Positions 1-12,329 of a stretch of 64,000 nucleotides of DNA are shown here, in pieces. The notes under the pieces were generated by a model. That model was not told the DNA's origin. It saw only the letters and a program-made list of their open reading frames with translations, and ran no database searches. The position numbers and the translations under genes are program-made. Position 1 is the first letter of the stretch, and each line of letters begins with the position of its first letter. The stretch comes from Moniliophthora roreri (taxonomy: Eukaryota > Basidiomycota > Agaricomycetes > Agaricales > Marasmiaceae), in contig LATX02000254.1 in assembly GCA_001466705.2 (NCBI GenBank), positions 122,736-186,735 of the forward strand. Reading direction: 5' to 3'.

Positions 1-1757
1 CCATTCTATCGGATGCTGTCGTATGTCTTTGGACAAAGTCAGAAAATTCAAGACACTGGCAATGTACCACGACACAATATCAGATAGAGGCACTCACATG
101 CAACTCATATACGCGCAGTAATTGAGTTCATTTAACACAAGTCCTGAATTAAGCCTTGCTTAATACTTGACTTGTGCCCTCTTCCTGGCTCTAAGGCATA
201 CATAGTGAAAGAACATTCAGGCCTTCTGGCACTGCAAGCCTTGTCGAACTTTCACTCAATTCAACATTTTTCATATGAGAGGATTTATGACTCACCTCCC
301 AATTGTTCCGAATAGCGCAGATTCCAAAATGGCCGGAATGAGAAATGACAGGTGCATTTTCGGCATCCGTATGGGCTTGCGGGCATGCCGAAAAAGCCGG
401 GTTCTCGTTGATTTTTGCATTACCACCTTCAAGTGGAGCTTAGGCCTTAGGCCTTAGGCCCCGACGTTGGACCTTCTTCATAGTCAAATAGTGGAGACAT
501 CAGCGATGTGTATCATCCCAAAACTAGGCATAACAAACAGGAATCATCACTGCTAAGTAAGGCTCACTAAAACGTATCCACTCAGATCAACGGGAATGGT
601 ACGGCTCTTGGTTGGGAGCAGCAGAAGCAAGTTGCGTAAAGGGAAGGGTAAATGCGAACCGAGGCTACCATGTCGCAGAGAACGGGCGTTTCAAGAGTTT
701 GGATTAGAGATGGTGGACCTGAACAGTCGCGAAAGTTGATAATGGGAGATGTTGAAAGGCACCCAATCATGACGAGCACAAGGGGATTTGAAGCTGCGAT
801 TGGCTGACGAATTGAGAGAAAAACTGCGAATGCTGGCTATGAGCTAATACCGCACGTATTCCTGCCAACCACGAAGACTATGAGCTTGCGATGCCTCGTC
901 GGTCAAGTAAAGATGATGAGCAGCGAGAAACCCTGGGTCGGTCCACGTGCGTCATTTCTTCTTTCGGGTTCTTCGGGATTTCCTTCCCCCTGCCCCATCG
1001 CCTGCCCAAGGCTTGCCCGTCCATCACTCCGTACGCTTTCAAACAGCTAAGTGTATATACGCCATTTTAGGCAAATGTGCAGTCTTATCTTCTCCGTTGA
1101 AGCTCTCCTTCGTGGTATAACGGTTGTCTTTCCGCAAACACGCCCAACGCGGAAAACAAAATTTTTCCCTTGGTTGTTCTGTCATCTTTTCTTTGTTTAT
1201 CATTCTTTCTGCTAGGTACCGAAGCTGATGGCTACGCCCTGCACCTCAAGGGTATCAACGCAAACCGGCTGAAGTCCCGAAAAAAACGAAGAGAATAGCT
1301 TCGCCAAAGGTACGCCCCCGGGCCTCATCCACTCAAAACGCGAAAAACAACTATGAGACAGACAGGCATAGAGACTTGACAGAGACAGAGACATACTACA
1401 CCTGCATCTGAAAGCACTGAAACCCAAGGGTCAGGCATTTAAATGAGATCCTAACAACTGTGCCCATGTCTGGCCGTGTCCAAAGTGGCACTTCACTGCA
1501 AATGGATTCAATGTGTTATAAGGGCAACGCAAAGGCGTCGCTTCCTGATTCTTGGTTCTCGGTGCTTCTAGACACAAAAAATTATGACTTTTATAGGGCA
1601 ACACCAGTCAGAATACAAGTACAAGTGGCACATAGATGCTGAGTCGTTCGTTACTGTACATGGATTTTTTTCTTTTTCACTAGCTACTACTTGTTAAGTA
1701 GTTTGGTCAAAAAGGTGGTGATTTCCGCAGATCGGGAAAGAAAGCACCATTAGTCCA

Positions 1758-3163
1758 TCATTGGGCCCCGCCCGCTGCGTACCCAACCATCTGGTTAACC
1801 CTTAAATGCATACCCACTTCCACGTCCACTTCCTGGTCGTTGTCATCATACGTTTTGAACTTGACACCTGCCTTTTGCTGGAAAATGAGCGTATGGGTCG
1901 ACCCACCAAAATGAAACAATCCAAGCTTATCGCCCCGTTGGACTCGATCCCCTTCTTTGACCTTTTTCTCGCAAGTAGACACCTCTACCATACCCACGGC
2001 AATAAAACACATCAGATCGATGTTGGGGTCGTCAGCTTGGATATAGATCAACATTCGGGTGGCGTTCATCGCTAGCCAAGGTTGAGAACGGATCAGGGCA
2101 CCGCGTGGATCGTGATGTTCGAGTTCGGGATCATTGACAGGAGCACCATCGTCCGGTAGAGTAGCGTAGTATGTCCCGGGTACAAGGACAACCTTCTTGA
2201 CGACACCATCCACGGGAGCGTGCCAATGGTGGTAGTCCTGCGGACCCAAAAATGCCTGATACACTGTACCGCCGACGAAGCGTTCATAAAGTTCGTCGCG
2301 GTTCAACATATCATAAAGCGAGTACTTCTGGAATTTCAGCCAGAAAAGGTCGTGCGCTTGGACGTTGTACGCAATACGGAACACCTTGGACTCGCATGCG
2401 TTGGTCACGACAAAGTTCTGGGGTGGCCCTGTAATTGGGCGGGCATGTGGCTGAACATCGCGCGTAAAGAAAGCGTCCCAGGAGGTATATCCGCGGTTAA
2501 CGGCATTTGGATCGGGACAAACATAGGTATCGTTGAATACACCTCGACCTTCGCTCTGCAGGAGGTCCAATCCAGCTTGACAGAACCAGCCCACTTCTGT
2601 GTTCGTGAGCGTCCTGATGGAATCGGGTGTAGTGAGGTAGCGGCCCCAGCAATCCAATAAAGCTTTCATAGCAGTATTGAATTCTGGTTTACGGAAGAGG
2701 TCGTAGCCTGCGGAGGTGTTGCTGAGGAGGTCGAGGACAACGTAGAGGGGAACGCCGACGGGTTGGGGATCCTCTGTAGCAGTAGTATGAAATCCGGGAG
2801 GCGAGGTAACGATGTTGTCGATCATGAAGATGAGCTGATCAAAGCTATCGATCTGAGCCAAAGTCAGTTATGAGAAAACGTTTCTGAAATATTCAGCGTG
2901 CTTACTTTGCTCCCCAACGTTTTGGCCTGGAGGATCATCTGGCCGAAAAGATCCAACATTACGGGGTCGTTCTTGATTGCTTTCTGAAATTCCTCAACAC
3001 AAGGGTTAAGGCTATAATCTGCACCCCTGCGCATTTTATCCGCTGCAAGCCGGATATGCTTTTCGATGAAGTCGTCGGTTACAGCAGGACTTGTAGGGAG
3101 CCATCCACCGTATCCGACGGGTGTCACGTCTGTCCCATAGTATTGAAGTGATCGAGGAGGCAT
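1758..3163 (-). CDS. phosphatidylserine-decarboxylase-like / PsiD-like decarboxylase, copy 1
   Basis: Soluble PSD-family enzyme of the fungal type that includes the tryptophan decarboxylase PsiD. The family cleaves itself at a Gly-Ser bond and uses the resulting pyruvoyl group to remove CO2. Exon 1 is 2906-3163 and exon 2 is 1758-2852, with a 53-nt GT-AG intron between, giving 450 aa, close to PsiD length. The N-terminal helical part (about 1-150) carries the fungal PSD-associated domain around NDPVMLDLFGQM. The catalytic domain shows DYHHWHAP (about 292-299) and the self-cleavage motif FGGST (about 401-405). I see no signal peptide or membrane segment, so it is probably cytosolic, and the substrate cannot be told from sequence. 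I chose the Met of MPPRSLQ because the upstream in-frame Met lies inside a 5'UTR intron. It is paired with copy 2 about 5.25 kb away. Confidence 0.88.
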
Positions 3164-3166
3164 TGT

Positions 3167-3213
3167 CTGGCAACAGGTCAATAGCTAGAAATACTGCTAC
3201 AGAGATGACTCAC
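3167..3213 (-). other. 5'UTR intron of decarboxylase copy 1
   Basis: On the minus strand a GTGAGT donor and a TTGCCAG acceptor enclose 47 nt ending 3 nt before the ACA-ATG start context. Copy 2 has an intron of the same length in the same place. This rules out the upstream in-frame Met as the start codon. Confidence 0.65.
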
Positions 3214-3270
3214 TGATTTTGCGAGATGACAGAGAGGTTATGCAGCATCCAGAGAGAAACAAACCCTGCT

Positions 3271-3276
3271 CTTATA
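3271..3276 (-). promoter_or_regulatory. TATA-like box of decarboxylase copy 1
   Basis: TATAAG on the minus strand, about 108 nt upstream of the start codon and beyond the 5'UTR intron. Copy 2 has TATAAA at the equivalent place. Confidence 0.45.
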
Positions 3277-5179
3277 GCGGCAGGTGGAGACGTGTTTGTC
3301 ATTGTCACCCGGACTAGGGCTCCACAGGAGAATGAGGGGTAGTCTGCAGAGGTACCCGAGCAGAAACCGCATGTCTTCTCAGAAGTTCAAGGAAGCATTC
3401 TTATGAGAGCTTGTGGTCTTCATCGTAGGGCGAAACTCACCATAAAAGGGTACACCAACGACTAATTCTCCGCCACGGGGGTGCAAATGCGGAGATTTCA
3501 AAGGCTGCACGCCACCCTGAATTCAACCACCACCCTTTGCCCTGAATCTGTAATCACCGCAACAAATTGAACCAACTTGGCGGTCCAGTGCGAATAATCT
3601 GGGTCTGCTTCTATTGCTCCTTTGACTGAACCTTCACCTTCAGAAAAGGAAGTGTCACCGCACGTTGCAGGGTCGGGAGGACGTGGAGCTCTATCCCAGT
3701 GAGAAGTATCTGATGAATTACGGTAGCACCCCCCAATATTCCATCGGATGCTGTCCTATGCCTTCGCATAAAGTCAGAACGTTTAATACACTGGCAATGT
3801 ACCATGACGCGGTATCAAATAGAGGTACTCACATGCAACTCATGTACGCGCAGCGACTGAGTTCATTTCAGAAAAGTTCTGACCTACACCCTACTCACTT
3901 GTGCCCTCTCCCTAGCTCCGGGACATACATAGCGTTAGGAAATAACCAAAAATATTCAGGCTTTCCACTGCAAACCTCGTCGAATTTTCTCGAATCGAAA
4001 CTTTTCGTATATGAGAAGACTTTGGTAACATGAAAACCACCTCGTGCAGATTCCACAATGGCCGGAATAAGAGCAAAGCGGGTTGAAAATGCTGTGGGTA
4101 ATGGTATCTCGGTACCCATATGGGCTTGCGGGCATGCTGAAAAAGCCAGTTTCGCTGATTTTTGCGTTACCACCCTAGGCCTCAGGTTCCATATCGTTGG
4201 ACCTCCTTCATAGTCAAATAGTGGAGAGATCAGCGATATTGAAAGTAGCATGCAGACTTTTTCGCTCCGCTTCAGTCTAGCTCCGTCCGATCTTCACTCG
4301 GCTTAAAGAAATATATACGTGAATTGGCTGCCAGTTTCACAGGGTTCACTGGGGAAGCTCGTTGGGCAGTACACGTTGTGATCTTTAGCGTGTGTCATCT
4401 CGAGACTAGGCATAACAAGCAGGAATGTTCACTGCTAAGCAAGGCTCCCGAAAACGTATCCACTCGGATCAGCGATTTCTATCGAGGGCATTGACGAGAA
4501 TGAATTTAGGTACGGCTCTTGGTTGGAAGCAGCAGAAGCGAGTCGCGTAAAGGGGAGGAGTAAATGCGAACCGAGACTACCGTGTCGCAGAGGACAGGTG
4601 TTTTGAGGTTCTAGATCAGAGATAGTGGAGATAAGTAGTCGCGAAAGTTGATAGAGAGACACTCGAGTATGATGGCGAGAACGATGGGACTTGGAGCTTG
4701 GAGCTGGGATTGGTTGGTGAATTGAGAGAAAAACTACGAGTGCCGCTGGCTGTGAGCTAAATTCCAGGTTCCTCGTAGGAGAAGACATAAATTTCAAATT
4801 TAGATGCACCTCTATCCGAGCGTGTCGATGGTGCTTCAAGTGTTGAAGATGGAGGAGCGCAAGAAACCAGGAGAAACTCTACGTTGGTCCACGTGCGTCA
4901 GTCCACGTGCGCCATTCGTGCTCGGGTCCGGCTCCTCGCTTCGCTTCCCCTCTCCCTACCCCAATCTCGCCCATCCATTATTCCTGTCGGATGTCGGTCG
5001 AAATTCGCCTCCTTGAACTTCGCGAGCGAATAGTTTACCGGGAGTACTCCAAACGCGTAGTGGCACCGCTGTCTCTCTTCGCACCCTTGCAAACCTCAAG
5101 GTCAACCAATTAGACCAACTTTTCAGGTGTGTACTCACCTTGTCAGTCCCGTTCTCTAGCTCATTCTCTCTACAGAACA

Positions 5180-6407
5180 ATGCTCGACCTCAAGTGGACC
5201 GCATTGATACTTCATAGCATCCCTTTCCTCCAGCGGTACTTTTCCTTGGACCAGAAGAACCCAACCGACTGCCTCAATTACAACTCATTCGACGATCTTA
5301 TCTCATGTTTCGACACCTTTACCGTCACTAAGGCTTATTACACCCCAGAAACATATGCCAAAGCTCAACCTACTAATGCCGAACTTGATGCGTGGAAGGA
5401 AATAACCCATCTGCTTCTTGACGTTGGCAGGGACGGGGACTGTACATCCATTGTCGTTCCAGAAGTCCTTGCAGATTCATACACCGTCTCCCCATTTGAC
5501 CATTACTGCGTCCTACACGAAATCCAGGCCAACGAGGATGGAGTATACGCGAAAGGCTGGGGCCTGATGGTCGTTCCAAGCAATCTATCTTCAACCGCAT
5601 TACCCAGTGTACACATCAGCTCACCCCATCCATTATTCGATTACACCTCTCAACAATCCGCAGCCGTTTTCGCTGGTACCGGTGCCAAGAGTTTGTTGAT
5701 TTCAGGAAGGATCAGGTCGGCATTGTTCAACCAGACGGACTGTATACATCCGAGTAGTAATACGACAATATATTACAAGACGGATCCAGCGCACGATGTT
5801 GTACGTTTCGTTCTCTTCCCTTTACATTCTGTCTTGGACTAATAGCGCTTCCTATGTCAGAACGAACCATTCGTCGTCGCTCTCAAAGAAATCTACCACT
5901 GGCAGCATGCTCAAGCGGGAGGATGTCCTCCAGAAACATGCGCTTTCATTCAAATGCACGGAAAAGCTACTACTACGTGTCCTAGAGATCAGGTGTTCCT
6001 TTCTTCTGGGCTTTGTACGCACTCTTCCTCTGTACGCGCCCACTTACACCCACTCATGTGTCGCAAATATAGCCCGGTCTGCCTCCTCCGTAGAATGGTA
6101 CACCTCACCAAGCCACGAGCACCTCCCTATCCGGCGTCTCCAACGAAACCTCCGCACTGCCTTTCCTACGTGGAATATCTCTCTTCCATCAGATTCGGAA
6201 TGTAGTCTAACAGCGACTACGAATGTCTTTGGGAGATATGTGAATGGTATTGCGGAAGGAGAGGTTTGTGTGAAAGGAGCGACGGCGAAGAGTGCGACTG
6301 GGGAGTTTGTACATGTTGAGCAAGCGCCTGTGGCTACGAGTGAGGAGTCGTATGAAGCTTGGGTTGAGGCAGTAAGGGAGGCGTTTGGAGGATACGCCGT
6401 GATGTGA
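5180..6407 (+). CDS. conserved agaricomycete protein of unknown function, probably secreted
   Basis: Three exons (5180-5800, 5861-6014, 6073-6407) joined by 60-nt and 58-nt GT-AG introns give 369 aa. The first ~25 residues are hydrophobic after a short start, compatible with a signal peptide or anchor, and several Cys and N-x-S/T sites fit a secretory protein. Recognisable stretches are FAGTGAKSLLISGRIR, YYKTDPAHD, CAFIQMHGK and a C-terminal ATGEFVHVEQAPVA. I know this pattern only from uncharacterised agaricomycete proteins and assign no activity. The start lies in an ACAATG context right after a likely 5'UTR acceptor. A stretch near residues 280-295 is read in a different frame from its duplicate, which suggests two compensating indels. 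It lies between the two decarboxylase copies and points away from copy 1. Confidence 0.7.
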
Positions 6408-7014
6408 TTTGGGGCTGTTGCTCTTGACTTGTGAATATGAAGGTGTAACTCGGATTATACTGTGTATCACGATGTTCGTAGTACTAGGACGTCGATTAGT
6501 GTGATGGTATGAGGCCTGGGTGTCTTTTCAACGACTATTTTAGCACGTGCCTCTGTGGTCTTAGGTGCCTAATTCAAATTTTCTCTTCGCATTGGGGTGG
6601 TCCTAAGGGAGGCCTAAGCAGTGTTGCTTTACCTGCCGCACAGGGATCTTCATTGCAGTGTCATACTGGTCCAAGTCCCCCCTTCCGTCTTTGTCCGCAT
6701 CCGAAAGCACCAAAATTCACGGGGTCAGGGATTCAAAGTGAAATTCTAACGTCCGGAAACGGTAATTTGCTGCAAGTACGCTTGATATGTCGAAAGACGT
6801 TGCTTCTGAATCTTGGTCCCTGGCTCTCGACGTTTTCTGACAACAATTTTGATTCTTTTCAGAGTAATTTTCGCGGTCGGAATACAAACACAGGTGACAC
6901 ATGGATACGGAGTCAATTCGTTACTGTACATGGGTTTTTCTTTTAACTAGCTACTACTTATCGGTAAAGACTTGGAAACCCCCGCAGGCCAAGAAAGGAA
7001 GCACTATTAGTCCA

Positions 7015-8417
7015 TCACTGGGTCCCGCCTGCTGCGTACCCAACCATCTGGTTAACCTTTAAATGCATACCCACTTCCACGTCCACTTCCTGGCCCTTGT
7101 CATCATACGTTTTGAACCTGACACCGGCCTTCTGTTGGAAAATGAGCGTATGGGTCGACCCACCAAAATGAAACATTCCGAGCTGATCGCCCCGATGGAG
7201 TCGGTCCCCTTCCTTGACCGTTTTCTCGCAAGTAGACACCTCTACCATACCCACGGCAATAAAGCACATCAGACCAATGTTGGGGTCGTCAGCTTCGATA
7301 AAGAACAACATTCGGGTGGCGTTCATCGTTAGCCAAGGTTGAGAACGGATCAGGGCACCGCGTGGATCGTGGTGTTCGAGTTCGGGATCATTGACGGGAG
7401 CACCATCGTCCGGTAGAGCAGCGTAGTATGTCCCAGGTACAAGGACAACCTTCTTGACAACGCCATCCACGGGAGCGTGCCAACGGTGGTAGTCCTGCGG
7501 ACTCAAAAATGCCTGATACACTGTACCGCCGACAAAGTATCCACAAAGTTCGTCGCGGTTCAACATATCATAAAGCGAGTACTTCTGGAATTTCAGCCAG
7601 AAAAGGTCGTGCTCTTGGACGTCGTACGCGATACGGAACACCTTGGACTCGCATGCGTTGGTCATGACAGAGCTCTGGGGTGGCCCTCCAATTGGACGGG
7701 CATGTGGCTGAACCTCGCGTGTAAAGAACGCGTCCCAGGAATCATATCCGCGGTTAACGGCCTTTGGGTCGGGACAAACATAAGTATCGTTGAATACACC
7801 TCGACCTTCGCTCTGGAGGAGGATCAACGCAGTTTCAGAGAACCAGCCCCCCTCTGTGTTCGTGAGCGTCCTGTTGGAAGCGGGTGTAGTGAGGTAGCGG
7901 CCCCAGCAATCCAATAAAGCTTTCATAGCAGTATTAAATTCTGGTTTACGGAAGAGGTCGTAGCCTGCGGCGGTGTTGCTGAGGAGGTCGAGGATAACGT
8001 AGAGGGGAACACCGATAGGCTGGGGATCCTCTTTAGTAGTGCTATGAAATCCGGGAGGCGAGGCAACGATGTTGTCGATTATGAGAACGAGCTGATCAAA
8101 GCTCTCGATCTGAGCCAAGGCCAATTATGAGAAAACGTCCCTCGAATATTCATCATGCTTACCTTGCTCCCCAACGTTTTGGCCTGGAGGATCATCTGGC
8201 CGAAAAGATCCAACATTACGGGGTCGTTCTTGATTGCTTGCTGAAAAGCCTCAACACAAGGGCTAAGGCTATAATCTGGAACCTTGCTCATTTTATCCGC
8301 CGCGAGCCGGATATGCTTTTCGATGAAGTCGTCGATTATGGCGGGACTTGTAGGGATCCATCCACCGTATCCGGCGGGTGGCACGTCTGTTACATATTGA
8401 AGTGATTGAGGAGGCAT
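7015..8417 (-). CDS. phosphatidylserine-decarboxylase-like / PsiD-like decarboxylase, copy 2
   Basis: Duplicate of the gene at 1758-3163, with exon 1 at 8163-8417 and exon 2 at 7015-8109, a 53-nt intron in the same position, and 449 aa. The catalytic features are kept: DYHRWHAP and the self-processing motif FGGST near residues 400-404. Differences from copy 1 are scattered substitutions with no frameshift or stop, so both copies look functional. The first exon is the most divergent part (for example PPAGYGGWIPT against TPVGYGGWLPT). The start is the Met of MPPQSLQ, just downstream of a 47-nt 5'UTR intron. The plus-strand secreted-protein gene of the same unit lies about 600 bp beyond its 3' end and converges with it. 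Substrate unknown. Confidence 0.88.
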
Positions 8418-8420
8418 CGT

Positions 8421-8467
8421 CTGGCAACAGATCAATAGTCAGAAATGTTGCTACAGAGATAACTCAC
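8421..8467 (-). other. 5'UTR intron of decarboxylase copy 2
   Basis: GTGAGT donor and TTGCCAG acceptor on the minus strand, 47 nt, ending 3 nt before the start codon. Position and length match copy 1. Confidence 0.65.
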
Positions 8468-8469
8468 TG

Positions 8470-10407
8470 ATTGTGCGAGATGACAGATAGGTTATGTGAA
8501 ATATAGAGAGGAACAGGTCCTGCCTTTATAGCCGGAGGCGGAGAAACGTTCGTCACTATCACTGGGACTGGAACTCCATAACAGAACGAAGAGTTATCTG
8601 CAGAGGTACCCGAGCAGCATGCCTTCTCAGAAGTTCAAGGAAGCATTCACTTCTGAATCTTATGAGAGCTTATGGGTCTTGATCGTAGGGCGAGACTCAC
8701 CATAAAAAGCACCCAAGAGGCCGATTATTCGCGCAAGGTGGGGTAGATTCGTCTGGTATTGAGCGTTCGAAGCGTGTCATCTGAATTTAGCTACTAACCC
8801 TTGCCCTGAATCTGTTCTCCCCATAATGCATTGAACTATCTTGGCAGTCCAGTACAAGTATCCATCGCTCTTTTGACTAAAGCTTCGCCTAGTGGGTTGG
8901 TGGATACCTCATTGCTCCGCGTCACAGAAGATGCGGTCATAGGCCAATTGTCGCAAAGAAAAGGAAGTGCGTAGGGAGTATCACCGCACGTTCCATAGCG
9001 TACCAGTATTCGGAATTCCAGTGAGAAGCATCCGACGGATTAGGGCGGTGCTAGTATCCACCTTTCATTTCCTAGGCCTTCGGACAAAGTCAGGAAGTTT
9101 AAGATGAAAGTTACTGGTACGTCCATAAAATGAACGCAATATCAGATGGTGTCACTCACATAAAGGCAGCAATTATGCTCATTCGACCGATAATCTAGGC
9201 TCCGCTCACTTGACCTGCGTCCCTTCCTAGCTCCGAGTCATAGATGTATTGCGAAGTAACCATAATCTTTTTACCTTCCATTACTTCCTCGACTTTTCAT
9301 TCGATTCTGAGTCAACCAAATCAGCAATCTTCATACGCGAGAAGTCTGATGAAGACTTTTGGTAACTCACTTTTAGGGTTCAGGAGCCCTCTCCCAATTT
9401 TCGTGAGTCGTATAGCCGGAATCGAGGAGAAAACAGCCACAGGGAGAAATTAATCCTATGGCACTCGACGACAGCGCTTCTGTAGCTTGCTGCCGGCCTC
9501 TCGACGCCTAGAAGCGTCTTGGGTATATCGAGCCGGAGACACGTTCGTCGATTTGGATTATTGGTATCTGAGCTGCTGACCCGAAGGTGCCTAAGAGGAG
9601 CTAGTAACCTCTTCCCAGTGCTACTTTAAGCTTCGCATATCTTGGGACTTTCCATCGATAGAAATACTGCGTCACTAAAGGAGATCCAGACCCACAGAAG
9701 CCTTTTGGGATTGGGAGTAGCTAAGGTGGTAGTAGCCTTCTGTACACGGTTGAGTTAGTCTTTGTTGCAAGCCAAAGATGGGAAGATTTGAACAATAACG
9801 TATATATCTTTTTTGACCTCGTGCTTCAATGTCGACGGCATTGGCGGAAACTGGACCTGGACAGTCGTAAAAAATTGCTCGAGTTGAGAGTGGGAGAATA
9901 AAATCCACCTTGGCCACTAAAATATGACAAGGACGACGAGAGCACCATTGCTAAGTAGGATTGTAGTTGAATCGGAATTGGTTCGGCGATTGAGAGGAAG
10001 TGATCATCATTAGCCGTAAGCAGATTATAGGTTCCTCTCTAGAAGGACGGCCTTCAAGTTCGAATGCATCCGGGGCGTGTTGATGGTGCTTCAAGCTTCA
10101 AGTGTTGAAGATGATTGAGCGCGAGAGGCCTGCAAAGTCCGACTCGGGTTCACGTGTTACGATGTGCGTCACATTATCCCAGACCAGTGACCGCTGTCTC
10201 GAGTCCTTGCTTCCCCTCTTCCTCTCCATCGCCTGCCTATTCATCATTCCTGTCGGATGTCGGTCGAAACTCGCCTCATATTTCAACTATCGCAAGTGCT
10301 CCAAATGCATAATTTTTCTTCGTACCTTTGCAGGCCCGTTGGACCAACCCTTCAGGTGTGTGCTCACTTTGTCACCTCGTTCTCTAGCTCATTCTCTCTA
10401 CAGAACA
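8470..10407. other. intergenic, duplicated upstream block
   Basis: This holds the promoter side of decarboxylase copy 2 and the block homologous to 1-1000 and 3740-5100. I see no supportable gene; the short open frames are not conserved between the units. Confidence 0.6.
8525..8530 (-). promoter_or_regulatory. TATA box of decarboxylase copy 2
   Basis: TATAAA on the minus strand, about 108 nt upstream of the start codon and outside the 5'UTR intron. It is conserved in place with the TATAAG of copy 1. Confidence 0.5.
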
Positions 10408-11600
10408 ATGTTGGACTTCAAATGGACCGCATCGATGTTTCATAGTATCCCTTTCCTCCAGCAGCATTTTTCCTTGGACCAGAAGGACCCGATCGACTAT
10501 CTTATCCGATAACCTCATCTCGTGTTTCGGCACTTATACTGTCACTAAAGCTTATTATACCCCGAAAACATACGCCTAAGCTCAGCCTACCAATGCCGAA
10601 CTCAACGCGTGAAAGGAAATAGCCCACTCGCTTCTTGACGTTGGCAGGGACCGAGACTGTACGTGAAGTGTCGTTCCAGACGTTCTTGCCAATTCATATG
10701 GTACTACCTCCTCATTTAGCCATTACTGCATCCTACACGAAACCAGGCCAACGAGAATGGAGTGTGGGTTAAAAGCTGGGGGTTGATGGTCGTTCCAAGC
10801 AACCCATCTTCAACCGCGTTACCCAGTGTACACATCAGCTCACCCCGTCCATTATACGATTACACCTCTCGACAATCCGTAGCCGTCTCAGTTGGTACCG
10901 GTGCCAAAAGTTTGCTAATATCAGGGAGGATCATATCGGCATTATTCAACCAGACGGACTTTATACATCCGAGTAGTAATACGATAATGTATTACAAGAC
11001 GGATCCGGCGCACGATGCTGTACGTTTCCTTGACTTTTCTTTGTGGCACTTCCTATTTCAGAACGAACCATTCGTCAACGCTCTCAAAGAAATTTACCAC
11101 TGGCAGCATGCTCAAGCGGGAGGATGTCCTTCAGAAACATGCGCTTTCATTCAAATGCATGGAAAAGCCATTACTACGTGTCCTAGAGATCAGATGTTCT
11201 TTTCTTCTGGACTTGGTACACACTCTTCCTCTTTGCACGCCCACTTACACCCACTCATGTGTTGCAAATGCAGCCCGGTCCGCCTCCTCGGTGGAATGGT
11301 ACACCTCATCAAGTCACGAGTACCTCCCCATCCGGTGTCTCCAATGAAACCTCCCGTACTGCCTTTCCTACGTGGAATATCTCTCTTCCGCCAGACTCGG
11401 AATGTAGTCTAACAGCGACTACGAATGTCTTTGGGAGACATGTGAATAGTATTGCGGAAGGAGAGGTTTGTGTGAAAGGAGCGGGGGCGAAGATTGCGAC
11501 TGGGGAGTTTGTACATGTTGAGCAAGCACCTGTGGCTACGAGCGAGGAGTCGTATGAAGCTTGGATTGAGGCGGTAAGAGAGACGTTTGGAACGGTGTAA
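10408..11600 (+). pseudogene. broken copy of the secreted unknown protein
   Basis: Duplicate of 5180-6407. The start context and first ~35 codons are kept, then a deletion removes about 25 nt relative to the intact copy and brings in TAA at 10510-10512. Further in-frame stops at equivalent positions are TAA at 10577-10579 and TGA at 10610-10612 (a Trp codon in the intact copy). Later parts remain similar, including the intron sites near 11030 and 11220, but the last exon is in a different frame from its upstream part. The C-terminal block (about 11340-11600) stays open and well conserved. I infer recent loss of function. Confidence 0.8.
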
Positions 11601-12329
11601 TCTGGGGAATGGGCAAGTGGTAGTTACTTTTAAGTTGTTGTGTGAATGTGTGATTTTGCGTACCGCGATATTCACAGAATTAGGATGTTAATTATTATAA
11701 TATAATAATATAAGGCCTTTCAACGAGGAACGTGGTACTTAGGTTTTGTCGAAGCCTTGGAGGCAAGCACGTGGCTTTTTGTCTTTTTCACCTGAATCGG
11801 CCTTGCGCGCCTAACCAGGTTTTCTCTCAGCCGCTATAGCTTCGATATATCGCAAACGAAGAACATTTCAAGCTCCCCGTCTTCTATGGGGTCCTCACCG
11901 TCAATAATGAGTGGGAAATGGAAAGGATCAGGCTCAGGGAGCAGAGTCTCCACACACGTCGGAATTGGAGTGAGTCTCTCTGCTCAACGCTCATCCTATA
12001 GTAGGGCATCTCACCATCTTCTCTACCAGATTAAGACTCATGATTCGTGATTCTGATGCTTTAATACAAGACTAAAACGTTGACCATGACCATGGCACCT
12101 CGCATCTGATACCTTTGACTATTCGTCTCTTCCGTGTTTCCGAACTCGCGTTGGCGTTGGAAGTGCGGCGATCAGTAATCCAACCCACTCAAGATCCACT
12201 CAAGATCCACTCAAGACCCACTCATTGCCGTGCTTTGTGCTCTCTCTGTCCGCGGAAAAGTCTCATATAAGGGATGAATCGTTACCTTTGTGGTCGCTGT
12301 CTTCACAGTCAATTCAAATTCGATTCACA
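11601..12329. other. intergenic, end of duplication
   Basis: Similarity to the upstream units fades near 11.7 kb. The rest is the promoter region of the nitroreductase-like gene. No other gene seen. Confidence 0.5.
12186..12223. repeat. 11-bp tandem repeat upstream of nitroreductase-like gene
   Basis: Three to four imperfect copies of CACTCAAGATC, about 110-145 nt upstream of the start codon of the next gene. It may be a regulatory repeat or chance slippage. Confidence 0.5.

Larger units (their letters stand above)
1..11700. repeat. tandem segmental duplication, three unequal units
   Basis: Three direct, diverged units share one order: an upstream block, a plus-strand secreted-protein gene, then a minus-strand decarboxylase gene. 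Unit A is about 1-3660, unit B about 3660-9000, unit C about 9000-11700. The upstream blocks near 1-1000, 3740-4990 and 9030-10260 align by eye, and the decarboxylase starts are about 5.25 kb apart. Unit A keeps the decarboxylase and the upstream block, but the secreted-protein gene is absent (about 1,080-1,500 has no homologous coding sequence). Unit C keeps a broken secreted-protein gene and has no decarboxylase before similarity stops near 11.7 kb. Upstream stretches 1-1750, 3280-5179 and 8470-10407 hold no gene I can support. Confidence 0.75.

Noticed and set aside
1806..2660. Plus-strand open frames of up to 146 codons over the decarboxylase genes
   Set aside because: They mirror the minus-strand gene, recur only because the gene is duplicated, and have no family signature.
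1758..8417. Psilocybin-type biosynthetic cluster
   Set aside because: Only the decarboxylase resembles such a pathway. No P450, kinase, methyltransferase or transporter gene is nearby, so the product cannot be inferred.
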